DNA from: an uncultured Campylobacter sp.
GTDB lineage: Bacteria > Campylobacterota > Campylobacteria > Campylobacterales > Campylobacteraceae
Length of the DNA stretch: 16,819 bases
Direction of reading: 5' to 3'
NCBI RefSeq assembly: GCF_938040115.1
Contig: NZ_CALHXD010000061.1
Location: 1-16,819 of the forward strand
Below, piece by piece: positions 14,896 to 16,819 of the stretch (position 1 is the first letter of the stretch; the number at the start of each line of letters is the position of its first letter). The translations under genes and the position numbers were made by a program. The notes under the pieces were generated by a model that was given only the letters and a program-made list of their open reading frames with translations, was not told where the DNA came from and searched no databases.

Positions 14896-15351
14896 CTACT
14901 CTTTAAATTTTGAAATTTCATCAGCTAGCAAGCCTAAATCCTCGTCTGATACGTTGTTTAAAAGTCCCTTCATTAGGCTGTTTGGTACTTTATTTTCTTT
15001 GTAGTCTTTTAGCCTAGCTAAAATTTCGTCCTTGCTTTTGCCTGAGATTTTAGGCGCCATTACGCCCTTGCCGTTTGCTCCGTGACAAGGCGCGCAGGAT
15101 GTTAGGTATCGTTTGCTAACGCCATCGCTGGGCTGATTTGCTACGCTGTTTTGTAGCTGTTTTATCTTTTTTATTTCCTCGGCGTCTTGCAGATTTAGCT
15201 CCTCGTTTCGCTCTTGCTTAGGAGCGAAGTCTTGGGGTTTTATTTCGGGTCTGCTGGCATCTTTTATGGGCGCTGAGGGCTGGCTAGTCAGCATAAAAAT
15301 CATAAGAACCAAGACCAAAGCTCCAAAGATTATCGCTATTTTCTTTCCCAT
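14896..15351 (-). CDS. nosC2: NosC2, membrane-anchored monohaem cytochrome c
   Basis: A 151-residue c-type cytochrome. Residues 4-22 are an N-terminal membrane anchor or uncleaved signal, followed by a Pro/Glu/Lys-rich linker to about 78. The haem motif CAPCH is at 86-90 and Met127 in NSLMKGL is the probable distal ligand. The C-terminal helix (DEDLGLLADEISKF) closely resembles that of NosC1, so the two are paralogues. It faces the periplasm and is inferred to relay electrons from NosGH to NosZ. An AGGAGG ribosome binding site is built from the nosC1 stop codon and the bases that follow. Confidence 0.9.
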   Translation of the reverse strand: MGKKIAIIFGALVLVLMIFMLTSQPSAPIKDASRPEIKPQDFAPKQERNEELNLQDAEEIKKIKQLQNSVANQPSDGVSKRYLTSCAPCHGANGKGVMAPKISGKSKDEILARLKDYKENKVPNSLMKGLLNNVSDEDLGLLADEISKFKE

Positions 15352-15360
15352 TTTAGCCTC

Positions 15361-15933
15361 CTATTTTTTTCTAAACTGCTCGTTAAATTCGCTGATTTCG
15401 TTTGCTAGAGCGCGGATTTGCGCCTCGTCTAGGGTTTGGACTAGATCTTTCATCAGCGGATTTGCCTTTTGCTTGTTCTTATACGCAAAAATCATATCGT
15501 AAATTTGATCCGAGGTTTTGTTTAGCAGCGACGGGCCGATGATGCCGTTGGCATAGTCGTCGTGGCAGGCGGAGCATTTTACGATAAAGTCCTTGCTAAG
15601 GCGCCCTTTTACGAGTTTTAAATTTATACTTTGCAGCGGGTTTCGCACCATCGCTAGCGCGCCGACTGAGCGGCTAGTCTCGCTCTCTTCGTCATCTAGA
15701 CCAAATTTGACTCTCTTTTTGCCGTTTATATCGTAGCTCATAAACTGATCGTAGTCTTTTTGCGCGGTTGCGTTAGCGTCTGCTTTTTGCGTCTCTATCA
15801 TGCCTGCGGCGGCGGGCGTCGCTTGCGTTTTTGCCGCTTGCGTCGTCGGTTTTTTATCATCCTTGCTCTCGCAGCCAGTTATCAGCATGGCGGCGGCGAG
15901 GGCGACGAGACAGCCTAAAATTTTATTTCTCAT
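15361..15933 (-). CDS. nosC1: NosC1, lipoprotein monohaem cytochrome c
   Basis: A 190-residue periplasmic c-type cytochrome. The N-terminus is a lipoprotein signal with lipobox LITGC, giving Cys21 as the lipidation site. An Ala/Thr/Gln-rich linker runs to about 60. The haem motif CSACH is at 120-124 and Met161 in NPLMKDL is the likely axial ligand. The C-terminal helix matches that of NosC2. The ATG follows the nosG stop by 2 nt, with AAAGGAT inside the end of nosG. Order and domain make-up match nosC1 of the Wolinella nos cluster. Confidence 0.9.
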   Translation of the reverse strand: MRNKILGCLVALAAAMLITGCESKDDKKPTTQAAKTQATPAAAGMIETQKADANATAQKDYDQFMSYDINGKKRVKFGLDDEESETSRSVGALAMVRNPLQSINLKLVKGRLSKDFIVKCSACHDDYANGIIGPSLLNKTSDQIYDMIFAYKNKQKANPLMKDLVQTLDEAQIRALANEISEFNEQFRKK

Positions 15934-15935
15934 TT

Positions 15936-16616
15936 TTATCCTTTGTAAATTTCGTCATAGCTGCGGTTTGGCGCTATATCGATGATCTGTGCCGGGCAAA
16001 CCTCGGCGCACACTCCGCATCCGACGCAGCCTTGTTTAAATTCGGGCAAATTTCGCCCGTCGCTTTTAGCCATAGATATAGCGACGTCTCCGACGGGACA
16101 GAGGCTCACGCACAGATCGCAGGGCTTATCCACGCTATTTTGGACGGCGTCTTTTACGGCTTGCTCGCGGTCGTTGTAAATTTTACGCTCGAGCATTTTC
16201 GTAACGCCGCTTAAATTTACGTTTTCGTTTTTGTACGCTAGACAGGCCTCGCGTCCTCGCAGCACGCCCACGCCCATCTTTACGTCGCTGATCTGCGTCG
16301 TGGCGTGATCTAGCGCGCCGCTAGGACAGGCTAAAACGCAAGGAAAAAGGTCGCACAGATAGCAGCCTCGCTCGTGCGCGTCGATGTAGGACGTGCCGTT
16401 TGAGTAGCCCTGCGCGATGTCTAGTAACCCGATGCTGTGATACGGACAGACCTGCACGCACTGGCCGCATTTTATGCAGAGCGATTCGAAATTTTTAACC
16501 GCTCCGGGAGGCCGTAAAAAAAGCTCGTCCGCGCGCGTTTTAGGTAAAAAATATCCGATGCCGTAGCCTGTCGCCGCCGCGCCTGCCGTTAGTGCGATAA
16601 AATTTCGTCTATTCAT
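15936..16616 (-). CDS. nosG: NosG, Tat-exported NapG-like ferredoxin
   Basis: A 226-residue periplasmic iron-sulphur protein, homologue of NapG, that works with NosH in menaquinol oxidation. Residues 1-25 form a twin-arginine signal (NRRNFIALTAGAAA). Cluster motifs are Cys47/50/53/57, Cys85/88/93/97 (a longer CxxCxxxxCxxxC spacing), Cys166/169/173 with a fourth ligand possibly Cys125, and Cys197/200/203/207. Four 4Fe-4S clusters are typical of the family. The ATG overlaps the nosD stop as ATGA, so translation is coupled. Confidence 0.92.
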   Translation of the reverse strand: MNRRNFIALTAGAAATGYGIGYFLPKTRADELFLRPPGAVKNFESLCIKCGQCVQVCPYHSIGLLDIAQGYSNGTSYIDAHERGCYLCDLFPCVLACPSGALDHATTQISDVKMGVGVLRGREACLAYKNENVNLSGVTKMLERKIYNDREQAVKDAVQNSVDKPCDLCVSLCPVGDVAISMAKSDGRNLPEFKQGCVGCGVCAEVCPAQIIDIAPNRSYDEIYKG

Positions 16617-16819
16617 AGCGTTGCCTTTTGAGCGTTGTTTGGGCGCATTTTAGGAGAGTCGTCCTCTAAAAGCTTAAGCGGCTCGGAAAAAGGCGCAAGC
16701 TTAGCTAGGAAATTTAGCCCGCTAATCACGGTCGAACCGTAGAAAAAGCGCAGAGTGGGATAATACTGCCAAAGCTTGTCGGCGTAAACGAAGTGTGAGT
16801 AGGGCGTATCGCCGATACC
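16613..16819 (-). CDS. nosD: NosD, C-terminal 68 residues (5' end beyond window)
   Basis: The frame enters from the right edge and ends at the TGA at 16613-16615, overlapping nosG. The segment begins GIGDTPYSHFVYADKLWQYY and continues PTLRFFYGSTVISGLNFLAK to a Pro-rich end, typical of the C-terminal part of NosD in epsilonproteobacterial nos clusters. NosD is a periplasmic beta-helix (CASH-domain) protein needed for NosZ copper-centre maturation. Only this end is visible, so the call rests on this segment plus gene order. Confidence 0.8.
   Translation of the reverse strand, partial: GIGDTPYSHFVYADKLWQYYPTLRFFYGSTVISGLNFLAKLAPFSEPLKLLEDDSPKMRPNNAQKATL

Noticed and set aside
1..16819. CRISPR array, tRNA or rRNA
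   Set aside because: No regularly spaced direct repeats and no tRNA-like cloverleaf or rRNA sequence was seen; AAATTT words are not regularly spaced.

Overview
The window looks like the chromosome of a Campylobacter of the oral rectus/showae/curvus/concisus kind. This is inferred from moderate GC with very frequent AAATTT words, extended -10 promoters (TGTATAAT), AAGGAG-type ribosome binding sites, and above all a nitrous oxide reductase (nos) gene order that matches the Wolinella/Campylobacter 'c-type' nos clusters. The species cannot be fixed from sequence reading alone.

Layout, left to right. (1) 1-2170, minus: an almost complete selenocysteine formate dehydrogenase of the cytoplasmic FdhF (FDH-H) type, with an in-frame UGA at residue 141 and a matching SECIS hairpin. 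(2) 2171-2433: a divergent control region with mirrored extended -10 boxes and a long palindrome. (3) 2434-5335, plus: lemA followed by two paralogous TPM-domain membrane protein genes. (4) 5510-6910, minus: a TIM-barrel amidohydrolase with an unusual 141-residue, AAATTT-derived N-terminal extension. It is divergent from (5) 7041-11170, plus: a MerR-type regulator translationally coupled (ATGA) to a three-domain LplT-PlsC-Aas lysophospholipid transporter/acyltransferase/acyl-ACP synthetase of 1160 residues. (6) 11171-12496: a small AT-rich accessory patch with an unrecognised single-TM protein, a 43-codon ORF, and a second copy of the first gene's leader and first codons, which looks like a shuffled cassette. 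(7) 12497-16819, minus: the distal part of the nos operon in the order nosD (C-terminus only), nosG, nosC1, nosC2, nosH, nosF, nosY. It ends at a terminator-like stem-loop, with no nosL in the window.

How the parts work together. The nos genes encode the electron route to periplasmic N2O reductase (NosG/NosH membrane ferredoxin-type quinol dehydrogenase, NosC1/NosC2 monohaem cytochromes c) and the copper-centre maturation machinery (NosD periplasmic protein, NosF/NosY ABC transporter). nosZ itself would lie beyond the right edge. FdhF oxidises formate in the cytoplasm and, in relatives, partners hydrogenase or ferredoxin modules. The MerR-aas operon is a phospholipid repair unit: lysophospholipid flipping into the cell, fatty acid activation and re-acylation. 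The most unusual material is the accessory cassette at 11332-12450, the amidohydrolase N-terminal extension, and the dyad laid over a near-consensus promoter at 6919-6966. I found no rRNA, tRNA, CRISPR array or insertion sequence.
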